This document shows, in pieces, positions 63,625-64,000 of a DNA stretch of 64,000 nucleotides (position 1 is the stretch's first letter; every line of letters begins with the position of its first letter). The notes under the pieces are model-generated. The model had not been told where the DNA came from. It did not search any database and saw nothing but the letters and a program-made list of their open reading frames with translations. The stretch is from NCBI RefSeq assembly GCF_014695725.1, contig NZ_JACJOU010000019.1, positions 496,001 to 560,000 on the forward strand, given 5' to 3'. This DNA is from Microcoleus sp. FACHB-672. GTDB lineage: Bacteria > Cyanobacteriota > Cyanobacteriia > Cyanobacteriales > Oscillatoriaceae. The translations under genes and the position numbers were made by a program.

Positions 63625-64000
63625 ATGTTGTTGCGCTTGCATAAAGATCCCTGGCGGTTAGTCGTGAGTGTTGCGGCTGCGTTTTTTGTCCTCAGCCTAA
63701 TCTTCACGCTGCACCGGCACTTCAGTTTCTACGCCTCCTATGACCAAGGAATTTTTAACCAGGTCTTTTGGAATGGCATTCATGGGCGTTTCTTTCAAAG
63801 TTCTCTCTCTTCTACCCTATCAACCAACGTCGTTCACGATGGTCAAGTTCCAGAGGTTTTTTACCACCGGCTAGGGCAGCATTTTACCCCAGCTTTGTTG
63901 CTGTGGCTGCCTCTATACGCCCTGTTTCCCTCTCCCGTGACCCTGATTATATTGCAGGTAACATTAGTCACCTGTGCCGGCGGGGTGCTGTATTTACTAG
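63625..64000 (+). CDS. DUF2079 membrane protein, 3' truncated by window edge
   Basis: The first 125 codons of a gene that runs off the right edge. The start MLLRLHKDPWRLVVSVAAA is followed by a hydrophobic helix and the DUF2079 signature FYASYDQGIFNQVFWNGIHG, then YHRLGQHFTPALLLWLPLYA and a second membrane segment. DUF2079 proteins are large polytopic proteins related to GT-C glycosyltransferases. The role is not established. Divergent from sasA. Confidence 0.85.
   Translation, partial: MLLRLHKDPWRLVVSVAAAFFVLSLIFTLHRHFSFYASYDQGIFNQVFWNGIHGRFFQSSLSSTLSTNVVHDGQVPEVFYHRLGQHFTPALLLWLPLYALFPSPVTLIILQVTLVTCAGGVLYLL

Overview
The window is a chromosomal stretch of a cyanobacterium, most likely a filamentous one. 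The lineage call rests on PsbQ (CyanoQ), the clock-output kinase SasA with its KaiB-like domain, Ycf35/DUF1257 beside a ferredoxin, the PilB-PilT-PilC motor genes, an SLH-domain protein, multi-PAS and hybrid kinases, a CHAT-domain exoprotein and several small cyanobacteria-type proteins. I cannot name the genus. No rRNA, tRNA, CRISPR array, intact insertion sequence or prophage was recognised.

Layout. 1-2500: end of an unrecognised membrane-anchored protein, a DUF427 protein and a gene-poor gap. 2505-10976, plus strand: recQ, acyl-ACP synthetase aas, ylqD-like, pyruvate dehydrogenase E2, a ROK/polyphosphate-glucokinase-like sugar kinase and a quinone-oxidoreductase-like MDR enzyme. 11282-19622, accessory-looking: a 7.3-kb gene joining a filamentous-haemagglutinin (TPS) secretion domain, a repetitive beta-helix, Pro-rich repeats and a C-terminal CHAT protease, followed by an amber-interrupted secreted-protein ORF. 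19689-29822: multi-PAS histidine kinase, alpha/beta hydrolase, ilvN, BON protein, cation/proton antiporter, Nit2-type amidase, SLH/WG-repeat protein. 30395-35949: a small conserved protein, an amber-interrupted MNT-type nucleotidyltransferase pseudogene, a PhyH dioxygenase, a MITE-like palindrome touching the end of a pentapeptide-repeat gene, an M20 amidohydrolase and an orphan ModA. 35979-41077: hybrid kinase plus response regulator, YiaA/B protein, and the DUF2997-Ycf35-ferredoxin operon. 41476-47872: saccharopine-dehydrogenase-like protein, then pilB-pilT-pilC and a hypothetical on the minus strand. 48831-54230: grpE-dnaK-dnaJ, with tusA-like and rsgA overlapping the end of dnaJ. 54522-64000: Ser/Thr kinase-FGE fusion, prolyl oligopeptidase, small membrane protein, FHA protein, FAD oxidoreductase, psbQ, a small conserved protein, sasA and the start of a DUF2079 membrane protein.

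Most genes are housekeeping or regulatory. The points most worth a second look are the TPS-CHAT fusion and its repeats, two ORFs each broken by one in-frame TAG (18632-19021 and 30771-31070), a 96-bp MITE-like element, a ferredoxin with a duplicated N-terminal motif kept at protein level while codons diverged, and a strong excess of the palindrome family RCCGGY in genes and gaps alike. No complete, clearly new multi-gene system could be shown from sequence alone.
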